NCBI GenBank assembly: GCA_001874335.1
Contig: MPDE01000013.1
Coordinates: 1-64,000 of the forward strand
Direction of reading: 5' to 3'
Length of the DNA: 64,000 bases
DNA from: Bacteroidetes bacterium MedPE-SWsnd-G2
Lineage (GTDB): Bacteria > Bacteroidota > Bacteroidia > Flavobacteriales > Flavobacteriaceae
Made by a program: the position numbers and the translations under genes. Positions 35,542 to 44,234 of the stretch are shown here, one piece after another. Position 1 is the first letter of the stretch. Every line of letters starts with the position of its first letter. The notes beneath the pieces are model-generated. The model did no database searches and was not told the DNA's origin. It worked only from the letters and a program-made list of their open reading frames with translations.

Positions 35542-35556
35542 TACGGTTTTTCCGTA
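35542..35556. repeat. Short inverted repeat TACGG-TTTTT-CCGTA
   Basis: A perfect 5-bp stem with a five-T loop sits in the 158-base gap between tsaE and the small lipoprotein gene. It may be an operator or a tsaE transcript hairpin. A similar architecture (ATCGA-TTTTT-TCGAT) occurs before the pectate-lyase-like gene. Confidence 0.4.
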
Positions 35557-35596
35557 CTCTAGTGATTTGGTGGGCTCGCATCGTAGGCCTTTTTGC

Positions 35597-36064
35597 TTAA
35601 ATTATTTTAAGCTTTTCTCCATATTTTTTGTTTGTTAGTTCTTTATTATTCGTTTTTAGCACTAAAGTCCTACTAAAATCAGGATTTAGGGTAATTTGGA
35701 TTGTATTAAAATCGCTAGGCAAAAGGTCTAATATTTTGTCTGGCCACTCCATAAAAATCCAATGATCTGTATTTAAATAATCCTCTATACCAAAATTCAA
35801 AGCTTCTTCTTCGTCCTCTATTCTATATAAGTCAAAATGAAAAGCAGAGCTATTGGTTGTTTCATATTCGTTAACTAAAGAAAATGTCGGACTTTTTACA
35901 TCGTCCATACTTCCTAAAGATTTTACCAATGCTTTTATTAAAGTTGTTTTACCAACTCCCATATCGGCATCAAACAATAACAACTTGCTCGAAGCATTTT
36001 GAAGAATTATTTCTGCAACAGCTTCAATATCATTAAGTTGGTATGTTTTTGTGAATATTTCCAC
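35597..36064 (-). CDS. tsaE: tRNA threonylcarbamoyladenosine biosynthesis ATPase TsaE
   Basis: TsaE is the ATPase that supports TsaB-TsaD in making t6A37 of ANN-decoding tRNAs. The 155-residue protein has the P-loop DADMGVGKTTLIKAL, the switch-like SPTFSLVNEY, FHFDLYRIEDEEE and IFMEWPDKI, all typical. The start codon is GTG; no ATG lies near the conserved N-terminus. It is 97 bases downstream of porX. Confidence 0.93.
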   Translation of the reverse strand: MEIFTKTYQLNDIEAVAEIILQNASSKLLLFDADMGVGKTTLIKALVKSLGSMDDVKSPTFSLVNEYETTNSSAFHFDLYRIEDEEEALNFGIEDYLNTDHWIFMEWPDKILDLLPSDFNTIQITLNPDFSRTLVLKTNNKELTNKKYGEKLKII

Positions 36065-36161
36065 AAGTTTTATCTAAATTTTATCTACAAGTATAGTAAA
36101 AAACTTGGCAAATTCCTAAAAAACAGTGTATTTCGTCGATGATTTTTGTATTACAAGGATG

Positions 36162-37715
36162 TTATCGCGGGTTTAAAACCACAAATGGAATTATCATTTC
36201 TTCAAGGCTAACACCACCATGTTGATAGGTGTTTCTGTAATAACTCACATAGTGATTAAAGTTGTTTGGGTAAGCTAGAAACAAATCTCCTTTAGCAAAT
36301 ATAAACGAGCTATTCATGCTAATTGATGGCAAGTGAATTGTTTTAGGGTCTTTGGCAACCAATACATCTTTTTGATCGTAGGTTAAGCTACGGCCAGTTT
36401 TATATCTCAAATTTAAGCTTGTATCTCTATCTCCTATAACCTTAGAAGGTGAAGTCACATTTATTGTACCATGATCAGTAGTTAGAATAAGTTTAAATCC
36501 TAAATTTTGTGCCTGTTGAATCATATCTAAAAGCGGCGAGTTTTTAAACCAGCTCACGGTTAAGGATCTATACGCTTTATCGTTTGACGCTAATTCTTTG
36601 ACTACGTCCATCTCTGTTTTTGAGTGAGATAGCATGTCTACAAAGTTGTAAACGATAACAGAAAGATCGTTTTCTTTTAAGGTTTTAAAATTTTCGGCCA
36701 ATTTTTTTCCAGATTTGAGGTTGGTGATTTTGTGATAATCCCATTTTAGATCCCTTAAACCTAATCTTTTGAGTTGAGCTCTGAAGAAGTCGGCTTCATG
36801 CATGTTTTTACCACCATCATCAGTATCATTTTTCCAATATTCTGGATGAAGTTTCTCCATGTCGCTAGGCATTAATCCTGAGAAAATCGCGTTTCTTGCA
36901 TATTGCGTAGCTGTGGGTAGGATGCTGTAAAATGGAGTTTCCGATTCCTTTTTGTAATAATTGTTTACAATGGGCTCAAAAGCTTTCCATTGGTCATATC
37001 TTAAATTATCTATTACAACCATAATCGTTGGTTGGTGTTTACTTAATTCAGGAACTACCAAGTCTTTAAATAAGTTGTGTGATAAAGTAGGGGCATCAGA
37101 CTTAGGCTCAAACCATTGTGGGTAGTTTTTATCTATGAATTTCCCAAATTGCATGTTTGCTTCAGTTTTTTGAGACTCTAAGATCTCTGTCATTGCTGGG
37201 TCTTCTATGTCTTCTAACTGAATTTCCCAATAAATCAATTTTTGATATAAGTCTACCCATTCTTCATAAGAATTCACCATGGACAAATCCATAGCTATTT
37301 TTCTAAATTCTTGCTGATAATTAGATGTGGTTTTTTCAGAAACCAATCTTGAATGATCCAAATTCTTTTTTAAACTTAACAGTATTTGGTTTGGGTTAAC
37401 AGGTTTAATAAGGTAGTCCGCAATTTTGTTACCAATGGCCTCTTCCATGATATACTCCTCTTCACTTTTGGTAATCATTACAATGGGGAGGTTGGCTCTT
37501 TTTTCTTTAATTTCATTTAATGTCTCCAAACCGGTAAGTCCTGGCATGTTTTCATCTAAAAACACAATATCAAAATTCTTCTCGTCAATAATTTCTAAAG
37601 CCTCAGTTCCGCTTTGGCATTTTGTAACCTTATATTGTTTCTGTTCTAAGAACATGATGTGAGGTTTTAGTAAGTCGATTTCATCATCAACCCAAAGAAT
37701 ATTTATATTGTTCAT
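36162..37715 (-). CDS. porX: PorX: response regulator with PglZ-type phosphodiesterase domain
   Basis: This 517-residue protein has an N-terminal receiver domain (acidic pocket D10/D11, phosphoacceptor D54 in VFLDENMPG, lysine in YLIKPVNP) joined to a C-terminal PglZ/alkaline-phosphatase-superfamily domain (VVIDNLRYDQW, LTTDHGTINV). PorX with the sensor kinase PorY regulates the type IX secretion system, and the PglZ domain of PorX acts as a zinc phosphodiesterase. The T9SS cargo in this window is a plausible downstream beneficiary. Its start is 36 bases from the divergent HD-domain gene. Confidence 0.93.
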   Translation of the reverse strand: MNNINILWVDDEIDLLKPHIMFLEQKQYKVTKCQSGTEALEIIDEKNFDIVFLDENMPGLTGLETLNEIKEKRANLPIVMITKSEEEYIMEEAIGNKIADYLIKPVNPNQILLSLKKNLDHSRLVSEKTTSNYQQEFRKIAMDLSMVNSYEEWVDLYQKLIYWEIQLEDIEDPAMTEILESQKTEANMQFGKFIDKNYPQWFEPKSDAPTLSHNLFKDLVVPELSKHQPTIMVVIDNLRYDQWKAFEPIVNNYYKKESETPFYSILPTATQYARNAIFSGLMPSDMEKLHPEYWKNDTDDGGKNMHEADFFRAQLKRLGLRDLKWDYHKITNLKSGKKLAENFKTLKENDLSVIVYNFVDMLSHSKTEMDVVKELASNDKAYRSLTVSWFKNSPLLDMIQQAQNLGFKLILTTDHGTINVTSPSKVIGDRDTSLNLRYKTGRSLTYDQKDVLVAKDPKTIHLPSISMNSSFIFAKGDLFLAYPNNFNHYVSYYRNTYQHGGVSLEEMIIPFVVLNPR

Positions 37716-37716
37716 G

Positions 37717-37724
37717 TATATTTG
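37717..37724 (+). promoter_or_regulatory. -7 promoter element (TATATTTG) for the HD-domain gene
   Basis: TATATTTG fits TAnnTTTG exactly, immediately beyond the porX start codon and 27 bases before the proposed TTG start of the HD gene. It contains the TTG of the longer open frame, so translation from that earlier TTG is unlikely. Confidence 0.55.
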
Positions 37725-37751
37725 TTTATAATTAAAAGAAAAGCCAACAGT

Positions 37752-38981
37752 TTGAAAGTAAGTAACAAACTTAAAATATTTAACGACCCAATTTACGGAT
37801 TTATTACAATTCCTGATTCTTTAATATTTGATCTTATTGAACATAAATATTTTCAAAGATTAAGAAGGATTAGTCAAATGGGGATGTCTTATTTGGTTTA
37901 TCCTGGTGCACATCATACACGTTTTCACCATGCCTTGGGTTGTATGCATCTCATGCAGAAAAGTGTAAATGTACTTCGTTTTAAAGGGGTTACAATCTCA
38001 AAAGAAGAGGAGCAGGCTCTATATATAGCCATTTTATTGCATGATATTGGGCATGGACCTTTTTCACATGCCATGGAGCATAGCATCGTAAATGGAATTT
38101 CTCACGAGTCTATTTCGTTGCTTTTTATGGAGAAGCTGAATACTGAATTTAACGGAAGTTTAACTTTGGCTATTAAGATATTTAAAGGTCAGTATCATCG
38201 TAAATTTATGTATCAACTAATATCTAGTCAGTTTGATATGGATCGAGCCGATTACCTTAAAAGAGATAGTTTTTACACTGGAGTGGCCGAAGGTAACGTA
38301 AATAGCGAACGTTTGATAACAATGCTAAATGTTGTGAACGATGGATTAGTTATTGAAGAAAAAGGAATTTATAGTATTGAAAAGTTTTTAGTGGCAAGAC
38401 GCCTAATGTATTGGCAAGTGTATTTGCATAAAACTGGTCTTGTTGCCGAACAATTATTAACTCGAGTATTGAAACGAGCTAAGGAGTTAACTCATAATAA
38501 TGTAAAATTAGAGGCGAGTAAACCCTTGCAATATTTCTTAGAAAACGAAATTGAAAATAAATCGTTTGGTGATTTACAATTAGAACATTTTTCCAAATTA
38601 GATGATTATGATATAATAAGTGCTATGAAAGCCTGGCAATATCATGATGATTTTGTGCTTCGCAATTTGTCTGAAATGATAATAAACCGTGATTTATTAA
38701 AGGTGAAATTGAAGAATAAGAAGATTAAGAAAAAACTAAAAACCGAACACCTAAATGCTTTAATTGAAAAGTATAACATATCTGAAGCAGAAGCAGACTA
38801 CTTTGTTTTTGACGGCCAAATTTCTAATCAAGCTTACCAAGCACAAACCGAAAACATAAATATTCTTCAAAAAACAGGGAAAATTGTGGATGTCATAAAG
38901 GCGTCAGACCAATTAAACTTAAAAGCATTGTCCAAACCAGTGACAAAATATTATATCTGTTATCCTAAGGATAAAATGTAA
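37752..38981 (+). CDS. HD-domain phosphohydrolase
   Basis: This 409-residue HD-superfamily protein has the metal motif H...HD: RRISQMGMSYLVYPGAHHTR, FHHALGCMHL and LLHDIGHGPFSHAMEH, then SSQFDMDRADYLKRDS with the later aspartate. It resembles YwfO/dGTPase-like enzymes that hydrolyse nucleotides, but the substrate is unproven. The start chosen is TTG (KVSNKLKIFNDPIYGF follows), because the earlier in-frame TTG lies inside the -7 element and the protein core begins here. It is 36 bases from porX and precedes lpxD. Confidence 0.85.
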   Translation: MKVSNKLKIFNDPIYGFITIPDSLIFDLIEHKYFQRLRRISQMGMSYLVYPGAHHTRFHHALGCMHLMQKSVNVLRFKGVTISKEEEQALYIAILLHDIGHGPFSHAMEHSIVNGISHESISLLFMEKLNTEFNGSLTLAIKIFKGQYHRKFMYQLISSQFDMDRADYLKRDSFYTGVAEGNVNSERLITMLNVVNDGLVIEEKGIYSIEKFLVARRLMYWQVYLHKTGLVAEQLLTRVLKRAKELTHNNVKLEASKPLQYFLENEIENKSFGDLQLEHFSKLDDYDIISAMKAWQYHDDFVLRNLSEMIINRDLLKVKLKNKKIKKKLKTEHLNALIEKYNISEAEADYFVFDGQISNQAYQAQTENINILQKTGKIVDVIKASDQLNLKALSKPVTKYYICYPKDKM

Positions 38982-38990
38982 CATTTTTTC

Positions 38991-38998
38991 TATTTTTG
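38991..38998 (+). promoter_or_regulatory. Possible -7 element (TATTTTTG) before lpxD
   Basis: TATTTTTG fits TAnnTTTG but ends only 6 bases before the lpxD ATG, so a transcript from it would be nearly leaderless. It may be real or a chance match in AT-rich DNA. Confidence 0.3.
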
Positions 38999-39004
38999 CT
39001 AGCA

Positions 39005-40033
39005 ATGAAATTTACAGCATTACAAATAGCCGGTATTTTAGAGGGTGAAGTTGATGGCAATCAGGAGATTGAGGTGTCAACTCTTTCTAAAATTGAAGAA
39101 GGCAAACAAGGATCAATTACCTTTTTAGCAAATCCTAAATACGAAAATTATTTATATTCAACAGACGCGTCTATTGTGATAGTAAATAAGGACTTTGTTG
39201 TTGAACATGAGGTAAAAGCTACTATAATAAAGGTAGAAGATGCTTACAAAGCATTTTCTAAATTGTTAGAATATTATAATCAAATAAAGCTGAATAAGAC
39301 AGGAATAGAACAACCTTGTTATAAGTCAGATACAGCTACAATTGGCTCAGGTATTTATTTAGGCGCCTTTTCTTATTTAGGTGATAATGTTAAGTTGGGA
39401 GATAATGTGAAAATATTTCCTAATTGTTACATTGGTGATAACGTGACTATTGGAGATAATACAATTGTGTTCTCAGGAGCGAAAATATATTCAGATTGTG
39501 TGGTTGGAAACAATTGTGTTATTAATTCTGGTGTGATTTTAGGAGCTGATGGGTTTGGTTTTGTGCCAGATGAAAATGGAGTATACTCTAAGGTGCCTCA
39601 AATTGGAAATGTAATTATTGAAGATTACGTAGATATTGGTGCGACAACCACTATAGATAGAGCGACACTTGGGTCTACAATTATTAGACAGGGTGTTAAA
39701 TTAGATAATCAAATTCAAATAGCTCATAATGTAGAAATCGGTAAAAACACTGTAATTGCAGCGCAAACAGGTGTGGCAGGTTCTACTAAAATTGGAGAAA
39801 ATTGCCAAATAGGAGGTCAGGTGGGTATTGCGGGGCATATAACTATTGGTAATAATGTGAAGGTTCAAGCGCAATCAGGAATTGGGCGAGTAATTAAGGA
39901 TAATGAAGTGATTCAAGGGTCTCCAGCATTTGGTTATGGAGATTATAATAAATCATATGTACACTTCAAGAACCTTCCAAAAATTGTAAAAACTATTAAC
40001 AATATTGAAAAAAAAATAAATGGGAATAATTAA
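39005..40033 (+). CDS. lpxD: UDP-3-O-acylglucosamine N-acyltransferase
   Basis: LpxD adds the second acyl chain in lipid A synthesis. From the ATG used here it has 342 residues: an N-terminal uridine-binding domain (GSITFLANPKYENYLYSTDA), then a left-handed beta-helix of hexapeptide repeats with the catalytic histidine in NQIQIAHNVEIG. A TTG three codons earlier is less likely. It overlaps lpxC-fabZ by 14 bases and leads the lipid A cluster. Confidence 0.94.
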   Translation: MKFTALQIAGILEGEVDGNQEIEVSTLSKIEEGKQGSITFLANPKYENYLYSTDASIVIVNKDFVVEHEVKATIIKVEDAYKAFSKLLEYYNQIKLNKTGIEQPCYKSDTATIGSGIYLGAFSYLGDNVKLGDNVKIFPNCYIGDNVTIGDNTIVFSGAKIYSDCVVGNNCVINSGVILGADGFGFVPDENGVYSKVPQIGNVIIEDYVDIGATTTIDRATLGSTIIRQGVKLDNQIQIAHNVEIGKNTVIAAQTGVAGSTKIGENCQIGGQVGIAGHITIGNNVKVQAQSGIGRVIKDNEVIQGSPAFGYGDYNKSYVHFKNLPKIVKTINNIEKKINGNN

Positions 40034-41426
40034 AACAGAACAGAAGCAAAAAACCATTAAAGGGGAAATCTCTTTAAATGGAGTTGGGCTACATACAGGG
40101 AAAAATGTGACCCTTACATTTAAGCCAGCGCCTGTTAACACTGGATTTGCTTTTAAAAGAGTAGATTTAGAAGGAAGCCCAATAATTGAAGCAGATGCAA
40201 ATTACGTTACGAATACGCAAAGAGGGACTTGTTTAGAGAAAAATGGTGTAACCATTCAAACTTCAGAGCATGTTTTAGCTGCTTTAGTCGGTTTAGATAT
40301 TGATAATGCTATTATTGAATTAGACGCTGCAGAGCCTCCAATCATGGATGGTTCTTCTAAGTTTTTTGTTGAAGCCATAGAGAAAGCTGGTATCGTTGAG
40401 CAAGATGCGACGAGAGAAGAATTTGTGGTTACAGAAATTATCTCTTATGTTGATGAAGATTCTGGCAGTGAAATTATTTTAATGCCTGCTAAATCATACC
40501 AAGTTACGACTATGGTAAATTTTGGGACGAAAGTATTAGGTACTCAAAATGCAACATTAAATGAACTTAGTGATTTTAAAAAGGATATATCTGACTCAAG
40601 AACTTTTAGTTTTTTACATGAATTAGAAATGTTATTAGAACATGGCTTAATAAAAGGTGGAGATCTGAATAATGCTATTGTTTATGTAGATAAAGAACTT
40701 TCTCCAGAAACTATGGAGAAATTGAAAGTAGCTTTTGGAAAAGATGATATTACAGTTAAGCCAAATGGTATTTTAGATAACCTAACTTTACATCACCCTA
40801 ATGAAGCTGCGAGGCACAAATTGCTTGATGTGATTGGAGATTTGGCTCTTGCAGGGACAAAGATTAGAGGAAAGGTCATAGCAAATAAACCAGGTCATTT
40901 TGTAAACACTCAATTCGCTAAAAAGCTAACCAAAATTATAAAAAACGACAGACGCAATAATACACCAAATATCGATTTGAATACTACGCCATTAATGGAT
41001 GTGAATCAAATCATGGATATGTTACCTCATAGACCTCCTTTCTTACTTATTGATAAAATCTACGAATTGTCAGATAATCATGTGGTAGGAATGAAAAATG
41101 TAACAATGAATGAAAATTTCTTTGTTGGTCATTTTCCAGGAGCTCCTGTAATGCCAGGAGTTTTAATAGTTGAGGCTATGGCTCAAACAGGAGGTATTTT
41201 GGTATTAAGCACAGTACCAGATCCAGAAAACTATTTAACTTTTTTCATGAAAATGGACAAGGTGAAATTTAAACAAAAAGTAGTTCCTGGAGATACCTTA
41301 ATTTTTAAATGTCATTTAATAACTCCAATTAGACGTGGTATTTGTCATATGCAAGGTTACGCCTATGCAAATGGTAAATTATGCGCAGAAGCAGAATTAA
41401 TGGCTCAAATTTCAAAAGTAAAATAA
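40020..41426 (+). CDS. lpxC: Bifunctional LpxC-FabZ: UDP-3-O-acyl-GlcNAc deacetylase / 3-hydroxyacyl-ACP dehydratase
   Basis: This 468-residue fusion joins LpxC (residues 1 to about 310; zinc histidines in TSEHVLAALVG and HHPNEAARHKLLDVIGDLAL) to FabZ (about 324-468; LPHRPPFLLIDKI, catalytic HFPGAPVMPGVLIVEAMAQ). It carries out the committed step of lipid A synthesis and a dehydration step of fatty acid elongation. Such fusions are typical of Bacteroidota. The gene overlaps lpxD and ends one base before lpxA. Confidence 0.96.
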   Translation: MGIIKTEQKQKTIKGEISLNGVGLHTGKNVTLTFKPAPVNTGFAFKRVDLEGSPIIEADANYVTNTQRGTCLEKNGVTIQTSEHVLAALVGLDIDNAIIELDAAEPPIMDGSSKFFVEAIEKAGIVEQDATREEFVVTEIISYVDEDSGSEIILMPAKSYQVTTMVNFGTKVLGTQNATLNELSDFKKDISDSRTFSFLHELEMLLEHGLIKGGDLNNAIVYVDKELSPETMEKLKVAFGKDDITVKPNGILDNLTLHHPNEAARHKLLDVIGDLALAGTKIRGKVIANKPGHFVNTQFAKKLTKIIKNDRRNNTPNIDLNTTPLMDVNQIMDMLPHRPPFLLIDKIYELSDNHVVGMKNVTMNENFFVGHFPGAPVMPGVLIVEAMAQTGGILVLSTVPDPENYLTFFMKMDKVKFKQKVVPGDTLIFKCHLITPIRRGICHMQGYAYANGKLCAEAELMAQISKVK

Positions 41427-41427
41427 T

Positions 41428-42213
41428 ATGAATCAACCTTTAGCATACGTACACCCAGGAGCAAAAATTGCTAAAAATGTAGTTATTGAGCCTTTTACTA
41501 CTATCTATAATAATGTAGTAATTGGAGAAGGCACATGGATTGGGTCTAACGTAACTATAATGGAAGGTGCAAGAATTGGGAAAAATTGTAATATTTTCCC
41601 AGGATCTGTAATTTCTGCTGTACCTCAAGATTTAAAATATGAAGATGAGGATACCACTACCGAAATTGGTAATAATGTTACCATTAGAGAATGTGTAACC
41701 ATTAATAGAGGTACCACAGATAGAATGAAAACAGTTATCGGTGATAACTGTTTAATTATGGCGTATTGCCACATAGCTCATGATTGTATCGTTGGAAGTA
41801 ATTGTATTTTCTCCAATAATAGTACATTGGCTGGGCATATAACAATTGGAGATTATGTAGTATTGGCAGGAATGACTGCTGTGCACCAATTCTGTTCTGT
41901 AGGTAATCATGCATTTGTAACTGGTGGATCATTAGTTAGAAAAGATGTGCCACCTTTTGTTAAGGCTGGTAGAGAGCCATTATCTTATGTAGGTATTAAT
42001 TCTGTTGGACTTAGACGTCGCGGTTTTTCAACTGAAAAAATAAGAGAGGTACAAGATATTTTTAGAATATTGTATCAGAAAAATTATAACAATACCCAAG
42101 CTGCTGGGATTATTGAAGCAGAAATGGAGGCAACTCCGGAGCGTGATGAGATTTTGCAATTTATTAAAAACTCACATCGCGGAATTATGAAAGGATATTT
42201 TAAATCAAACTAA
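41428..42213 (+). CDS. lpxA: UDP-N-acetylglucosamine O-acyltransferase
   Basis: LpxA transfers 3-hydroxyacyl from ACP to UDP-GlcNAc, the first step of lipid A synthesis. The 261 residues start with hexapeptide repeats (VHPGAKIAKNVVIEPF) and contain the catalytic histidine region CHIAHDCIVGSN and the substrate segment MTAVHQFCSVGNHAFVTGGS. The C-terminal helical part (FSTEKIREVQDIFRILY) is complete. It is one base after lpxC-fabZ and 4 bases before efp. Confidence 0.95.
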   Translation: MNQPLAYVHPGAKIAKNVVIEPFTTIYNNVVIGEGTWIGSNVTIMEGARIGKNCNIFPGSVISAVPQDLKYEDEDTTTEIGNNVTIRECVTINRGTTDRMKTVIGDNCLIMAYCHIAHDCIVGSNCIFSNNSTLAGHITIGDYVVLAGMTAVHQFCSVGNHAFVTGGSLVRKDVPPFVKAGREPLSYVGINSVGLRRRGFSTEKIREVQDIFRILYQKNYNNTQAAGIIEAEMEATPERDEILQFIKNSHRGIMKGYFKSN

Positions 42214-42217
42214 ACTT

Positions 42218-42784
42218 ATGGCTAGTACTTCAGATATTAGAAACGGATTATGTATTAAATATAATCACGATATTTTTAAAATAATAGAATTTTTACACGT
42301 GAAGCCTGGTAAAGGCCCAGCTTTTGTACGTACAAAATTAAAAAGTGTAACAACAGGAAAAGTAATCGATAATACCTTTTCTGCAGGTCACAAAATTGAA
42401 GATGTAAGAGTTGAGACTCATAAATTTCAATTTTTATACAACGAGGGTGAAACATTTCACTTTATGAATACAGAAGATTACAACCAAATTACATTAGAAA
42501 AAAGTGCTTTAGATGCTTCAGATTTAATGAAAGAAGGTGAAGTGGTAACGGTAATTATTAATTCGGAAGACAATATGCCATTGTCGGTTGAAATGCCTGC
42601 CAGTGTGATTTTAGAAGTTACTGCAACAGAACCAGGAGTAAAGGGTAATACAGCAACAAACGCTACTAAACCTGCTACTGTAGAAACTGGGGCAACCGTT
42701 AATGTGCCGTTGTTCATTAATGAAGGTGATAAAATTAAAGTAGAAACAGAAAAAGGAACTTATAAAGAGCGCATAAAGGGATAA
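42218..42784 (+). CDS. efp: Translation elongation factor P
   Basis: EF-P relieves ribosome stalling at polyproline. The 188-residue protein has the N-terminal KOW-like domain with the loop KPGKGPAFVRTKLKS, where K32 is at the position modified in other bacteria. Two OB domains follow (QFLYNEGETFHFMN and VNVPLFINEGDKIKVETEKG). It sits inside the lipid A cluster, 4 bases after lpxA, and a terminator overlaps its stop codon. Confidence 0.95.
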   Translation: MASTSDIRNGLCIKYNHDIFKIIEFLHVKPGKGPAFVRTKLKSVTTGKVIDNTFSAGHKIEDVRVETHKFQFLYNEGETFHFMNTEDYNQITLEKSALDASDLMKEGEVVTVIINSEDNMPLSVEMPASVILEVTATEPGVKGNTATNATKPATVETGATVNVPLFINEGDKIKVETEKGTYKERIKG

Positions 42785-42800
42785 TCCTTAGCGCTTTTTT
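42768..42800 (+). terminator. Terminator overlapping the efp stop codon
   Basis: AGCGC and AAGG (42768-42779) can pair with CCTT and GCGCT (42786-42795), with a small internal bulge, followed by a T-run to 42800. The stop codon TAA lies in the loop. This may attenuate readthrough into the second lpxD-like gene. Confidence 0.55.
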
Positions 42801-42821
42801 AATTTAGAAGCAACCGATGCT

Positions 42822-43757
42822 ATGAAGTTTCCAAAACCGTATAAATTAGAAACCATTGCCGATCTAATTGATGTAAAGTTTGTAGGTGATCCTGGTTTTC
42901 AGGTTCTTGGTATGAATGAAATTCATGTCGTAGAACCAGGAGATATTGTATTTGTGGATCATCCTAAATATTATGATAAAGCCTTACAGTCGGCAGCAAC
43001 AATAGTTTTAATCAATAAAGAAGTGGAATGTCCAGAAGGTAAAGCACTACTTATTAGTGATGACCCATTTAGAGACTTTAATGCTTTAACAAATCATTTT
43101 AACCCTTTTGTACCGTCTTCAAAATCTATTTCAGATTCAGCGGTTATTGGTGAAAACACAGTGATTCAGCCCAACAGTTTTGTAGGGAATAATGTGGTTA
43201 TTGGTAAAAATTGCCGTATTCATTCTAATGTTAGTATTTATGATAATACAGTAATTGGAGATAATGTAGAAATTCATTCAGGTACCATTTTAGGTGCTAG
43301 TGCGTTTTACTATAAGAACAGACCAGAAGGTTTTGATCAATTATTGTCAGGAGGCCGTGTGGTAATTGAAGATAATGTACATATAGGTGCATTGTGTACT
43401 ATAGACAAAGGTGTTACTGGTGATACAACAATTGGAGAAGGTTCGATTTTGGACAATCAAATTCAAATAGGTCATGATACGGTTATCGGTAAAAAATGCT
43501 TGTTTGCAGCTCAGGTAGGAATTGCAGGATGTGTTGTTGTTGGAAATGAAGTAACTATCTGGGGGCAAGTAGGAGTAACTAGTGGTATTTCAATTGGAGA
43601 TAAGGCGGTTATATCTGCACAATCAGGAGTTAGTAAATCATTAGAAGGAGGAAAGCACTATTTTGGAACTCCAGCAGAAGACTTTAGAAGTAAATACAAA
43701 GAGATTGCCTCAATTAAAAAGATTCCCGAAATACTTGAAAAATTAAAATCATTATAA
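42822..43757 (+). CDS. Second LpxD-like acyltransferase
   Basis: This 311-residue protein is a paralogue of the lpxD product, with an N-terminal domain ([20 protein letters not shown]) and hexapeptide repeats ending in a short helix. The likely catalytic histidine is retained in [12 protein letters not shown]. It may acylate a different UDP-amino sugar or act as a variant LpxD. Its role is not established by sequence. It follows efp by 37 bases, across a terminator-like hairpin, and shares a TAATG overlap with the next gene. Confidence 0.85.
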   Translation: MKFPKPYKLETIADLIDVKFVGDPGFQVLGMNEIHVVEPGDIVFVDHPKYYDKALQSAATIVLINKEVECPEGKALLISDDPFRDFNALTNHFNPFVPSSKSISDSAVIGENTVIQPNSFVGNNVVIGKNCRIHSNVSIYDNTVIGDNVEIHSGTILGASAFYYKNRPEGFDQLLSGGRVVIEDNVHIGALCTIDKGVTGDTTIGEGSILDNQIQIGHDTVIGKKCLFAAQVGIAGCVVVGNEVTIWGQVGVTSGISIGDKAVISAQSGVSKSLEGGKHYFGTPAEDFRSKYKEIASIKKIPEILEKLKSL

Positions 43758-44167
43758 TGTCCCCAAAAGAATTAGTAAAAAATTTTTACGAGTCAGATTT
43801 GGCAAATTGTGGTGTCGAATCGGTTGAAAAATACTTCCATAAAGACTGTACACTTAATTGGAATAGCAGTAAAGGGTTTACAACCCTTAATTATGAAGAG
43901 ATTAAGCGATTAATTATTGACATCAACAAATCATATGATTCTGTAAGAATGCAGATTAGTCATTTATTAGAAGATGGCGATTTTGTAACCAGTCGTTATA
44001 CCTTGTATACCTCTCCTATAGAAGATGTTGAAGCAGAAGAAGCATTGGCCCATTTCATTACAATTTGGGAAGTTAAGGATGGTAAATTATTCCGTGGCTT
44101 TGAGGTTAGTCAATTGGCTGATGACAGTGTAAAAAGTCGAGATTCATTTAAAGAAATAAAAGTTTAA
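43757..44167 (+). CDS. SnoaL/NTF2-like small protein
   Basis: This 136-residue protein has the alpha+beta-cone pattern of the NTF2-like superfamily: an N-terminal helix (SPKELVKNFYESDLANCG), the CTLNWNSSKG strand, a middle helix (YEEIKRLIIDINKSYDS) and terminal strands (VTSRYTLYTSP, HFITIWEVKDGKL). No catalytic residues can be named. Its ATG overlaps the stop of the LpxD-like gene, so translation is coupled, but the functional link is unknown. Confidence 0.75.
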   Translation: MSPKELVKNFYESDLANCGVESVEKYFHKDCTLNWNSSKGFTTLNYEEIKRLIIDINKSYDSVRMQISHLLEDGDFVTSRYTLYTSPIEDVEAEEALAHFITIWEVKDGKLFRGFEVSQLADDSVKSRDSFKEIKV

Positions 44168-44197
44168 AAATCGTTTTAAAAATACTTGACAATACTT

Positions 44198-44205
44198 TAC
44201 TTTTG
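44198..44205 (+). promoter_or_regulatory. -7 promoter element (TACTTTTG) for sucD
   Basis: TACTTTTG fits TAnnTTTG and lies 29 bases before the sucD ATG in a 67-base gap. No -33 TTTG at standard spacing was seen. Confidence 0.5.
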
Positions 44206-44234
44206 TCAGGATTTCAAACTATCAATTAAATAAT

